Of a stretch of 64,000 nt of DNA, positions 24,758 through 33,029 are shown piece after piece (position 1 is the first letter of the stretch; each line of letters opens with the position of its first letter). Source of the DNA: Clostridia bacterium (GTDB lineage: Bacteria; Bacillota; Clostridia; Oscillospirales; CAG-272); the NCBI GenBank assembly GCA_017504205.1, contig JAFVRO010000014.1:54480-118479 (forward strand), in the 5' to 3' direction. The notes beneath the pieces were generated by a model, which saw only the letters and a list, made by a program, of their open reading frames with translations, ran no database searches and had not been told where the DNA came from. Both the position numbers and the translations under genes were made by a program.

Positions 24758-24804
24758 ATATGTATCATATATGAAATGCACGTTGTGAAAAGCAACGGTA
24801 TAAT
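24758..24804 (+). promoter_or_regulatory. Candidate activator-dependent promoter of the mannosidase operon
   Basis: TATAAT at 24799-24804 is 20 bases upstream of the GH38 start but has no matching -35 box at 16-18 bases. An imperfect palindrome around ACATATGTATCATATATG (from 24757) lies upstream. A -10 without a -35 next to an AraC gene fits activation by that regulator. Confidence 0.35.
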
Positions 24805-24823
24805 TAAATAAGGAGAAGAAAAA

Positions 24824-27259
24824 ATGAGTCAAAAAAAGAAGATTTACTTTATTGGTAATGCGCATTTGGATCCCGTATGGATGTGGCGTTGGCAAGAGGG
24901 GTCCGCAGAGGCAAAGGCAACAATACGCAGTGCTCTTGACCGAATGAATGAGTACCCCGAATTCAAATTTGTATGCTCAGCTTCTGCGATTTTTGAATGG
25001 ATAGAAGAATTTGATCCGACAATGTTTGAAGAGATAAAGAAACGTGTTACAGAGGGTAGATTCATTCTCGTAGGCGGATGGTATATACAACCTGACTGCA
25101 ATAATCCGTCAGGAGAGAGCTTCGCAAGACACAGTCTTTACGCACAGAGGTATTTTAAGAATCAATTTGGAAAAACGGCAACTATTGGGTACAACGTTGA
25201 CTCCTTTGGTCACAACGGTATGCTTCCTCAAATACTAAAAAAATCCGGTATGGACAAATATGTATTTATGCGTCCGGGGTTAAATGAAAAGGACATGCCA
25301 AGCGAGCTTTTTAAATGGCAATCTCCCGATGGCTCGCAAGTTCTTGCCTGGAGGATAGTAGCAGGATATACGGGAAATGTAAAAAACATAGATGAGTTGG
25401 AAACAAAATTTTCCAAGGCGATCAACCTTTCACGAAACGACACTGATGCTATAATGCTATTCTATGGAGTTGGTAATCACGGTGGTGGACCTACAAAGAC
25501 CAATATAAATACCGTACTTGAATTCCGCGCAAAATATCCCGACAAGGAGATAATCTTTTCCGATCTGGATGATTTTTTCCAATACGTTATGCCTATGTCT
25601 GACAGTTTCCCAGTCCATAATGATGACTTACAGCATCACGCAAGTGGGTGCTACTCTGCTGTATCGTTTATAAAAAATGCTATACGCAGAGGTGAGAATG
25701 CATTGTATGCTGCAGAGGTATACGCATTTATGGGAAATAAGATTCTCGGCAGAAGCTTTGATTCCAAGGCGTTTGAGGCGGCTTGGAAGAACGTACTGTT
25801 CTGTCACTTCCATGATATAATGGGAGGGTGCTCCATAAAGGATGCTTATACAGACGCAGGCTATATGATAGGTGAGACTATGTCATTTGCAATGAAAACC
25901 GAGAACAATGCGCTCCAGAGCATTTCCTGGGCGATTGACACTGCCGATCCACAAAAAGGTCTACCTATTGTTATATTCAATCCCCATGGATTTGATGTTG
26001 AGGATATGGTTACTATAAACAAGCAGGTTGCAAGAATATGTGACGAGGATGACAACGATGTAGAGATACAGCTTGTTCGTTCTCAGACCTTTAGCTGCAA
26101 GAAGCGTTCTGACACGGCATTTGTCGCAAAGGTTCCCGCTATGGGCTATGCAACCTATTATATAAAGCCTGCCCTTCCCGTAGACGAATCTACTACCGTA
26201 AATATGGAAGATGCGCCTGTTGAAGAGCCTGTTCTTCATATTGACGGTATGATTATGGAAAACGATATCTTCCGTATAGAGTTTGAGAAGCACACGGGAT
26301 ATATAAAATCAATATTTGATAAGACCACCGAAACCGAGCTTATAGACGGCTTTGGTGCAGTTCCCACCGTTTACGACGAATATAAGCATGATACTTGGTC
26401 TCATGCGCTTAATTTCTTTGACCGTGAGATAGCGAAATTTGCGGACGCAGAGTTCAAGATAGTGGAAACGGGGCCTATCCGCGTTACTATGAAAGTAGTA
26501 AACCGCTACAATAACTCTACGCTTACACAATACATAAGCCTTCGTAAGGGCTCAAAGACAATAGACGTAAGGGCAAATGTTGATTGGCACGAAAGGCATA
26601 AAATGCTCAAGCTTGCATATAGCACCACGATTACGGATTCCAAAGCATACTATGAGATTCCATTCGGGGTTATCAGCCGTCCCACCGACGGTGAAGAAGA
26701 GCCCGGACTTGGATTTATCGCGCTCAGAAATGAGGAACGCGGCTTGGCTATCCTGAACAATAATAAATACAGTTTCTCTGTAACGGGCAATGTAATGAAT
26801 CTCACCGTAGTCCGTAGTCCGCTATTTGGAGATCATGGACGTGGCCGTGATGACGAATGTGAATTTACCGATCAAGGAAGCCACGATTTTGCATATTCTA
26901 TTATGCCTATCCGCAATAATGGCTGGAGCGAGGTTGCAAAGGAAGCAAGAAAGCTCAATCTTCCTATGACAAACATCATGGAAAACAATCATAAAGGTAC
27001 TCTTAGTCATACCTTCAAGGGATTTGAATGCTCCGCAGAAAACATAATCGTTACAGCAATCAAGGCATCCGAGGATGGTAAGGGTATGGTTATAAGAGCC
27101 TACGAAACAGATGGAGTTGATACCAATGCTGTAATATCGGGCGCGCTCCTCCCTGCCGAGCTCGAGGCTCATTTTGGGGCATATAGCGTAAACACCTATT
27201 ATTACTCTTATGAAACAAATGAATGGAAGGAAGTTCTCATAACCGAGTACGACATATGA
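24824..27259 (+). CDS. Alpha-mannosidase, glycoside hydrolase family 38
   Basis: 811 residues; the family ranges from about 800 to 1050. It releases mannose from alpha-mannosides such as N-glycan fragments. GH38 landmarks: the zinc-binding N-terminus GNAHLDPVWMWRW, GGWYIQPDCNNPSGES, the nucleophile Asp in GYNVDSFGHNGMLPQIL, FYGVGNHGGGPTK, and CHFHDIMGGCSIKDAY (zinc His region). There is no signal peptide, so the enzyme is cytoplasmic and acts on imported oligosaccharides. ATG follows AAGGAG. First gene of an operon with the ROK kinase and the SIS-domain protein. Confidence 0.93.
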   Translation: MSQKKKIYFIGNAHLDPVWMWRWQEGSAEAKATIRSALDRMNEYPEFKFVCSASAIFEWIEEFDPTMFEEIKKRVTEGRFILVGGWYIQPDCNNPSGESFARHSLYAQRYFKNQFGKTATIGYNVDSFGHNGMLPQILKKSGMDKYVFMRPGLNEKDMPSELFKWQSPDGSQVLAWRIVAGYTGNVKNIDELETKFSKAINLSRNDTDAIMLFYGVGNHGGGPTKTNINTVLEFRAKYPDKEIIFSDLDDFFQYVMPMSDSFPVHNDDLQHHASGCYSAVSFIKNAIRRGENALYAAEVYAFMGNKILGRSFDSKAFEAAWKNVLFCHFHDIMGGCSIKDAYTDAGYMIGETMSFAMKTENNALQSISWAIDTADPQKGLPIVIFNPHGFDVEDMVTINKQVARICDEDDNDVEIQLVRSQTFSCKKRSDTAFVAKVPAMGYATYYIKPALPVDESTTVNMEDAPVEEPVLHIDGMIMENDIFRIEFEKHTGYIKSIFDKTTETELIDGFGAVPTVYDEYKHDTWSHALNFFDREIAKFADAEFKIVETGPIRVTMKVVNRYNNSTLTQYISLRKGSKTIDVRANVDWHERHKMLKLAYSTTITDSKAYYEIPFGVISRPTDGEEEPGLGFIALRNEERGLAILNNNKYSFSVTGNVMNLTVVRSPLFGDHGRGRDDECEFTDQGSHDFAYSIMPIRNNGWSEVAKEARKLNLPMTNIMENNHKGTLSHTFKGFECSAENIIVTAIKASEDGKGMVIRAYETDGVDTNAVISGALLPAELEAHFGAYSVNTYYYSYETNEWKEVLITEYDI

Positions 27260-27260
27260 T

Positions 27261-28196
27261 ATGAAAATTGGAATAGATATCGGCGGTACAAAATGTGCCG
27301 TTGTCCTTGGCGACAACACTCATATTGAAAAGAAAATTAAATTTGCGACCACTACCTGTGAGGAAACTCTGGAAAAAATTTTTAATGCAGTATCGGAAAT
27401 AGGTGTAGGAGATGCTATCGGGGTATCATGCGGAGGCCCTCTTGACGAGGCAAGAGGGATAATACTATCCCCACCTAACCTTATCGGTTGGGACAACGTA
27501 CACATAACCGAAATGCTTAGCGACAGATTTGGTGTTCCCGCATACCTATGTAACGATGCCAATGCTTGTGCCTTGGCGGAATGGAAGTATGGAGCGGGCA
27601 GAGGGGCAAGGAATATGATATTTCTTACCTTCGGTACGGGATTTGGTGCAGGTCTCATACTGGACGGACATCTCTACAGCGGTACGAGCGGCATGGCGGG
27701 CGAAATAGGACACATAAGACTATCTGATTACGGTCCTGTAGGGTATGGAAAGCGAGGTTCGATCGAGGGCTTTTGCAGCGGCGGCGGTATTGCTCAAATT
27801 GGAAAAATGCTTGCGCTTGAAAAGCTTCAAAGCGGTTTAACGCTTCCATATTGTAAAGGCATTTCAGAACTTGATCAAATAAACGCAAAAATACTTGCCG
27901 ACTACGCGGAACTTGGTGAGGAGGTAGGGTTAAAAGCGTATGAAATATGCGGAGAAATGCTTGGCCAGAGCATTTCAATGCTAATCGATCTGCTTAATCC
28001 CGAAGTGATCGTAATTGGAAGTATATTTACTCGCTCAGAAAAGCTTATACGACCTCATATGGAAAGAATACTGAGTAATGAAACGCTCATCTCGTCTCGA
28101 TCCGTGTGTCGCATTCTGCCTGCGGCGCTTGGTGAGAGCATAGGTGATTTTGCCGCGCTTGCGGTTGCGTTTGAAGGAGGTGAACAAAGTGCTTAA
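27261..28196 (+). CDS. ROK-family sugar kinase lacking the zinc motif
   Basis: 311 residues, start 1 base after the mannosidase stop codon. The ATP site is DIGGTKCAVV; a second phosphate loop is FGTGFGAGLI; the catalytic Asp is in LCNDANACALAEW. The conserved ROK zinc site (GH ... CxCGxxGCxE) is only half kept: GHIRL is present, but the following segment reads GPVGYGKRGSIE without any of its cysteines. Probable role: phosphorylation of mannose or a related hexose freed by the upstream mannosidase. A repressor role is unlikely, as there is no HTH domain. Confidence 0.88.
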   Translation: MKIGIDIGGTKCAVVLGDNTHIEKKIKFATTTCEETLEKIFNAVSEIGVGDAIGVSCGGPLDEARGIILSPPNLIGWDNVHITEMLSDRFGVPAYLCNDANACALAEWKYGAGRGARNMIFLTFGTGFGAGLILDGHLYSGTSGMAGEIGHIRLSDYGPVGYGKRGSIEGFCSGGGIAQIGKMLALEKLQSGLTLPYCKGISELDQINAKILADYAELGEEVGLKAYEICGEMLGQSISMLIDLLNPEVIVIGSIFTRSEKLIRPHMERILSNETLISSRSVCRILPAALGESIGDFAALAVAFEGGEQSA

Positions 28197-28830
28197 CGAA
28201 CTTATGACACGATACCCCCAACTCAAGGTTTGTGAGGAATCGATACTGACAGCTGAAAAAATGATGCTTGATACCTATCTCAAGGGAGGAAAAATACTCG
28301 TTTGCGGAAACGGCGGATCAGCGGCCGACGCAGACCACATAGTAGGTGAGCTTATGAAGGGTTTTTTACTGAGAAGAAAAATGTCCCCACTGACAGCCAA
28401 AAAATTTGAAGCTGCACTTGGCAGTGATGCAGAGGAATTTATTAAAAAGCTTCAATGTGGAATTCCCGCAATTTCGCTCCCCGCGCAGAGCGCGGTACTA
28501 TCCGCTTATGCAAATGATGTGGATGCCGAGCTTATGTATTCTCAGCTCGTTTTTGGATACGCGATGGATGAGGATATGCTGATAGCCATCTCTACCTCAG
28601 GAAATTCGAAAAATGTTTTTGCCGCTGCAAAAGTGGCAAAGGCAATTGGAATAAAGACGTTAGCTCTTACGGGCGGGGCGGACAGTAAGCTTTCTGCACT
28701 ATGCGACTGTACAGTTAAGGTTCCGGAAAGCGAAACATTTAAAATTCAAGAGCTTCATCTGCCGGTGTATCATTATCTTTGTGCATCTGTCGAGCGCACG
28801 CTATTCAATACGCGAGATGACAATCAGTAA
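28189..28830 (+). CDS. SIS-domain phosphosugar isomerase (GmhA/DiaA-like)
   Basis: 213 residues from GTG at 28189, which overlaps the ROK stop by 8 bases and has AGGAGG 8 bases upstream; a longer frame exists but is not supported. The SIS core shows ILVCGNGGSAADADHIVGELMKGF, then MLIAISTSGNSKNVFAAAKVAKAIG and ALTGGADSKLSAL. The pattern and length match sedoheptulose-7-phosphate isomerase-type proteins. In this operon a mannose-phosphate or related sugar-phosphate isomerisation is more likely than heptose synthesis, but the substrate is inferred only from the neighbours. Confidence 0.85.
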   Translation: MLNELMTRYPQLKVCEESILTAEKMMLDTYLKGGKILVCGNGGSAADADHIVGELMKGFLLRRKMSPLTAKKFEAALGSDAEEFIKKLQCGIPAISLPAQSAVLSAYANDVDAELMYSQLVFGYAMDEDMLIAISTSGNSKNVFAAAKVAKAIGIKTLALTGGADSKLSALCDCTVKVPESETFKIQELHLPVYHYLCASVERTLFNTRDDNQ

Positions 28831-28987
28831 AGAGGTCAAAAGTTCTTGTCTTTGATTATTATCTCACTTATAATTCTTCAGATTCCTGCGATACACGGTT
28901 GCAGAGCAGCAAACAACCCCTTCGATTTACATACATAACGATTGAGATTGTGAGAAGCCGGGAATCTGACGAGTATGAGCAATAAAT

Positions 28988-29016
28988 GGGCTGTCTCATT
29001 TGCGTGAGACAGCCCG
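28988..29016. repeat. GGGCTGTCTCA hairpin, terminator-like
   Basis: GGGCTGTCTCA (28988-28998) pairs with TGAGACAGCCC (29005-29015) around TTTGCG. It lies between the convergent SIS and beta-helix genes and is a copy of the hairpins at 15317 and 56157. The preceding 157 bases show no gene. Confidence 0.7.
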
Positions 29017-29023
29017 TTAATCT

Positions 29024-30265
29024 TTATTTTATATAGTTACTGTTTGCATCCTTCCCCGTTTTGGCTTTGTAGTCCTCGAGGGAGGTAAAGCTTTCACCAC
29101 CGAAGTGGATAAGAAGTCTTGAATTTGGGGTATATACGTTATTATCAAGTTCGATACGAGCCTCGGCATCGGGCGAAATGATTGAATAAATGGCGGCTCC
29201 CACGGGAGCAGGTCCAAAGACGTTATTTTTTATTTCAACGTAGCTTTCCGCATCTGCTTTTTCTATACGCCAAAGGAAGATATGATGCCCCATGGGCTGA
29301 GGCCAAATCTCGCTACTGCGCGGGTCTCCCTCCCCGAGCATCGCAAATCCGCATCCTGCGTTCAGACATACGTTATTAGTAAAGCAGGAATTGATCGGAA
29401 GCTTATCTCTGTATTCAAACGCTGCCATTCCGTAGGTATCGAAAACGTTATTTCGGCAAATAAAATTGCGCGCGGTTACAGTTTGGTCACCCGGACCCTG
29501 ATGAGTTACGCAAGAATCATAGATGTTTTTGAACATACATCCTTCAACGGTTACGTTATCACCGTGTGTCCAGAGTTCTACGCCGTTACCGAATCGTATG
29601 CGCAGCTCTTTGCTCCAGACGCAACCACCGATATTCACAAAATCGCAATTCTGCACGGTAATATTTTCACCACGGCCTGCAAGTCCATGAACGCCACTAT
29701 TCATAAATTTAAGGTCTTTAAACGTAGTGTGCGATCTGAGTATACCAAGATTCCTTGTGAAAAAACTAATTCCCTCAATATGAGAATAAACAACGGCAGG
29801 ATTACCAATTGAGTATAAAAGAACTGTCTGCGAGGTTTTAACGTGTGATGAGGGTTTTTCGCCGTAACGTGAATCCCAGAAGTCGCCTTGGGAGACAAGA
29901 TCCTCCGTTGTCCATCTTAACGTTGCAAAAGACTCGACGCCGTCCTTTGTAAACACAAAATTTCCGACGTTACCATCAATTTTTTTGGCACATTCCCAGA
30001 CATTTGGCGTTTCAGTTTCAATCCAATCAGCAACATCGCTAAGATCTGCCGATCCGCAAAACGTGGGCTTTTCACCTTCCCCGTAGGCTCCGTACGTTAT
30101 TCCCTCCTTTGTCTCGAGGTTTGAGCGATAGAATGAGCCGCGCTTAAACAAAACGGTATCACCGCGACTAAGGGTTGAAATATTTGAAATGGAATCAAGC
30201 GGTGTGTTTTCGGAACAACCGTCGTTTGTTGTCAGTCCGTTAATGTTATCAATATAATAAGTCAC
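29024..30265 (-). CDS. Right-handed parallel beta-helix protein
   Basis: 413 residues, start GTG at 30265 with AAGGAG 7 bases upstream. The N-terminus YYIDNINGLTTNDGCSENTPLDSI is the 'D-x-x-x-GxxDGxS...PxxSL' opening of many beta-helix polysaccharide-degrading or binding proteins. The body has repeated short strand-turns such as ITVQNCDFVNIGG, VTVEGCMFKNI, FICRNNVFDTYG and VEIKNNVFGPA. No signal peptide is seen, which is unusual for this fold in carbohydrate degradation. Catalytic residues cannot be identified. It follows rnmV by 38 bases on the same strand and faces the mannosidase operon across a hairpin. Confidence 0.75.
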   Translation of the reverse strand: MTYYIDNINGLTTNDGCSENTPLDSISNISTLSRGDTVLFKRGSFYRSNLETKEGITYGAYGEGEKPTFCGSADLSDVADWIETETPNVWECAKKIDGNVGNFVFTKDGVESFATLRWTTEDLVSQGDFWDSRYGEKPSSHVKTSQTVLLYSIGNPAVVYSHIEGISFFTRNLGILRSHTTFKDLKFMNSGVHGLAGRGENITVQNCDFVNIGGCVWSKELRIRFGNGVELWTHGDNVTVEGCMFKNIYDSCVTHQGPGDQTVTARNFICRNNVFDTYGMAAFEYRDKLPINSCFTNNVCLNAGCGFAMLGEGDPRSSEIWPQPMGHHIFLWRIEKADAESYVEIKNNVFGPAPVGAAIYSIISPDAEARIELDNNVYTPNSRLLIHFGGESFTSLEDYKAKTGKDANSNYIK

Positions 30266-30303
30266 TGTTTTTCTCCTTATTCATTTTTTGATAACGCTTG
30301 TCT

Positions 30304-30900
30304 TTATCGCTTCAGTAACTCCACGGCATTTTTGTAACAGACACGGTCTGTAAGAATATTCAATGCCTCAAGAAGCGCATTAGCGGTCATTCCGCAAGGG
30401 AGGTCAAACTGTACGGCAAGGCTATCGCGTAGCTCGGTACTGTTTTTACCGCCGCTGAGTCCGTCGTTAAAGAAATCGGTTTTTGTTATGGGATCGTCTG
30501 AGCTTTTCAGAGGTGCATCCTCCGAATATGGTTTGAGCAAAGAGACAAGCACCTCCGCCTTCATTCCCTCTACCCCAAGAGTGCCCTCGGCGGATGGTGC
30601 AGATTTACGCTTTTCCTTCCCTTTGATTTGGGGTATATACAGTGATATGATCCTATCTTTTGGGATAAATGATTTTATATGTGAGCGGATCATCGCTCCT
30701 GCTTTATCGCTGTCCGTCAAGATTATCAATGGGCGCTCACGCGTAAGGGCTTTTATAAGGGCTTTCTTTTCCGTGCTTTTGAAAACGCCGAATCCGTTGG
30801 TTGTAATGACGGTGGCGTTTGCAATACCGAGTATTGCGGCGCGGTCATATTTTCCTTCTACGAGAATAGGATATGAGATATTCAGCTTTTCGTTAGTCAT
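30304..30900 (-). CDS. rnmV: Ribonuclease M5
   Basis: 198 residues. It matures the 5S rRNA precursor in Bacillota. The TOPRIM fold shows ILVEGKYDRAAI (metal Glu), ITTNGFGVF and LTDSDKAGAMIR (metal Asp pair), then the family-specific block PQIKGKEKRKSAPSAEGTLGVEG. A C-terminal helical domain follows. ATG follows AAAGGA at 8-base spacing. It sits 23 bases after uppP; no ksgA is adjacent, although rnmV-ksgA is the common order. Confidence 0.92.
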   Translation of the reverse strand: MTNEKLNISYPILVEGKYDRAAILGIANATVITTNGFGVFKSTEKKALIKALTRERPLIILTDSDKAGAMIRSHIKSFIPKDRIISLYIPQIKGKEKRKSAPSAEGTLGVEGMKAEVLVSLLKPYSEDAPLKSSDDPITKTDFFNDGLSGGKNSTELRDSLAVQFDLPCGMTANALLEALNILTDRVCYKNAVELLKR

Positions 30901-30923
30901 GTTTAATGTCCTTTCCCATAGAG

Positions 30924-31751
30924 TTACAAGATAAAAAATATTATTATCACCAATGCAAGCACAATACGATATATGCCAAACACGGTAAGCTTACGTGTTC
31001 TTACGAAATCCATAAGGAAGTGTATGGTTATCAATGAAACTGCGAATGCAGTTATTGCGCTCACTGTCAAGGCTATAATCTGCTCCGCAGTCAAAGCTAT
31101 TCCGCATTTTTGAATAAAGCGCGTCGCCTTAAGCAGAGACGCGCCTATCATTGTTGGAATAGCAAGAAAAAATGAAAACTCTGCGGATGTACTACGATCA
31201 AGTCCAAGCAACAAGCCACCAAGGATTGTTGAGCCTGAGCGTGAGGTACCCGGAATGCAGGAAAGGGCTTGAAAAAAACCGATTGCGGCAGCATGGGGTA
31301 CAGTAATCTCTGAACTTTGCTTGAGTTGCCTTCTCTTCTCCACGAAGATAAACGCACTGCCGTAGATAATCAGGGTTATTGCGACAGTGGAAACGTTCAT
31401 AAGGTGTGCCGAAATAAATTCATCAAGTTTCAGTGCGATTATCACGAGTGGTATTTCTGCAACAGCGACCTTGAGCCAAAGAAAGAGGGTGTTCTTTTTT
31501 TCTTCCAATGACTTCTTCCTTGAGAATGGATTCAGTTTATAAAAGAAAGTTACTGCAACGGCGAGAATTGATCCGAGTTGTATAAAAACAAAAAACAGTT
31601 CCTTGAATGCCTCAGTTTCTCCCGGCAGTGGAAAACCCAACAACGCATCCATGAGCAGCATATGGCCCGTTGAGCTGATTGGTAGCCATTCGGTTATCCC
31701 TTGGACGATGCCATAGAGGATAGATATCAGTATTATTTTTAAAATTTGCAT
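30924..31751 (-). CDS. uppP: Undecaprenyl-diphosphatase
   Basis: 275 residues, eight hydrophobic helices. It dephosphorylates undecaprenyl pyrophosphate, recycling the lipid carrier for wall synthesis. The two signatures are present: GIVQGITEWLPISSTGHM (E/Q-rich motif) and PGTSRSGSTI. Overexpression of this family classically gives bacitracin tolerance. No clear Shine-Dalgarno lies before the ATG at 31751, where most neighbours have one. Co-transcribed with rnmV. The 154 bases upstream hold an AT-rich region with TATTATATTATAAAT but no consensus -35. Confidence 0.93.
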   Translation of the reverse strand: MQILKIILISILYGIVQGITEWLPISSTGHMLLMDALLGFPLPGETEAFKELFFVFIQLGSILAVAVTFFYKLNPFSRKKSLEEKKNTLFLWLKVAVAEIPLVIIALKLDEFISAHLMNVSTVAITLIIYGSAFIFVEKRRQLKQSSEITVPHAAAIGFFQALSCIPGTSRSGSTILGGLLLGLDRSTSAEFSFFLAIPTMIGASLLKATRFIQKCGIALTAEQIIALTVSAITAFAVSLITIHFLMDFVRTRKLTVFGIYRIVLALVIIIFFIL

Positions 31752-31905
31752 ATTATGTAAAGCAGGCAGCAGGACTTTAGCGTATTGCTAATAGTGAACA
31801 CTAATATACTTCAGTGTTTTTTACCGTCCGGTCTTTATCAATGGACTATTTATAATATAATACTGAATTGCAGAAAAAATTCGTATCGGCAGATATTTTT
31901 TGTTT

Positions 31906-32988
31906 TTAACCTACGATGTACTCAAGTCTTTCAAGCAGAGATATGAAATCCGCATCCTCGATGAGGAAGGCATAGCGCTTATGTCCGAGCTTATAGAGCA
32001 ACTCTTCAGCAAGATAATACACGTCGGTTGTTTCGGTTTTATCGATAGTATCGAATACTCCGTACTCACGCCTGATCAATGACGGTGATACGGTTGGTGT
32101 ATCGAGCAATTTTTCAAGTATTGTAACGCTTGCGTCGAGTTCCTTGATAGTATTCGCGGTATCACCAAGCTCGGCATATATTACAGAAGCATAGCGATGA
32201 ACGTCGCACATAAGCTCCGTACCTCTATCTGCCTCATTTTCAAGCAGTGCACCGTATATTCCGACTATTTTATTGAGTAATACTATTTTTTCCTCGGCGG
32301 AATATGCATCGCAAAATGCCAATGCGCGAAGTCTCTGGCAGAGTGCATCAGTATAGGTTATTATATTATCCTTTATAAGGTCAATCTTTTCGTTATCTCG
32401 GCACAGAGCGATCCTGATCTTATCAGCAGTGATACATGACGAGGGGAAGCGATTCACCACTGCAAGAGCTTTATCGGTCTCGCCGCGGGATGAGTATATC
32501 GCGCTGAGTATCTCGATGGTTGAGTATCTGTAATTATCCACGGTGCAATTATCAAGTATCTCCTCGCAGAGCTTCACTGCTTCGTCGAGGAAAGTGGGTT
32601 CAAGCTCGGCATGATATGCGGCGTAGGTGGTATAGAGTTTTTGGACAAGCTCGGACTTCATCAACCAATTATTTGGATATTTTGCCACGCCGTTTCTAAG
32701 AAGTGAGAGACTTTTTTCGTTTTTATCCTGTGCGCTCTCAAGGTCGGCTGACTTCTGTATTATAATCTCTATTGCGGCATTCACATCAGTGTTATCGAGT
32801 CCGAAAAGGAGATCTGTGGTTACCTCGAAAAGATTTGCTATGATGGGAATCAGATGCAGGTCGGGCATTGCAAGCCCATTTTCCCAACGCGAAACTGCCT
32901 GCGGAGAGATATTGAGGTAATCTGCAAGCTTTTCCTGGGTCATGTTTTGCTCTCTTCTGAGACGCTTAATTGTTTTTCCAATATTCAT
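31906..32988 (-). CDS. XRE-family regulator with TPR-like C-terminus, last gene of the large operon
   Basis: 360 residues, ATG with GGAGG 6 bases upstream, 41 bases after the preceding gene's stop. Residues about 5-60 form a Cro/C1-type HTH (LRREQNMTQEKLADYLNISPQAVSRWENGLAMPDL). The remainder is helical with repeating pairs (for example YPNNWLMKSELVQKLYTTYAAY, ALAVVNRFPSSC, YGALLENEADRG), in keeping with TPR repeats that sense a peptide or protein. As the last gene of a transcript it is a plausible autoregulator of the operon beginning at 52238; direct evidence is absent. It could also be an independent gene reading from an unseen promoter. Confidence 0.85.
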   Translation of the reverse strand: MNIGKTIKRLRREQNMTQEKLADYLNISPQAVSRWENGLAMPDLHLIPIIANLFEVTTDLLFGLDNTDVNAAIEIIIQKSADLESAQDKNEKSLSLLRNGVAKYPNNWLMKSELVQKLYTTYAAYHAELEPTFLDEAVKLCEEILDNCTVDNYRYSTIEILSAIYSSRGETDKALAVVNRFPSSCITADKIRIALCRDNEKIDLIKDNIITYTDALCQRLRALAFCDAYSAEEKIVLLNKIVGIYGALLENEADRGTELMCDVHRYASVIYAELGDTANTIKELDASVTILEKLLDTPTVSPSLIRREYGVFDTIDKTETTDVYYLAEELLYKLGHKRYAFLIEDADFISLLERLEYIVG

Positions 32989-33029
32989 TTTTGACCTCCG
33001 TTAAAACTGTAATTAGCGGTTGGTATCGG

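Noticed and set aside
27261..28196. ROK-family transcriptional repressor (NagC/XylR type)
   Set aside because: No N-terminal helix-turn-helix is present and the protein has kinase length.
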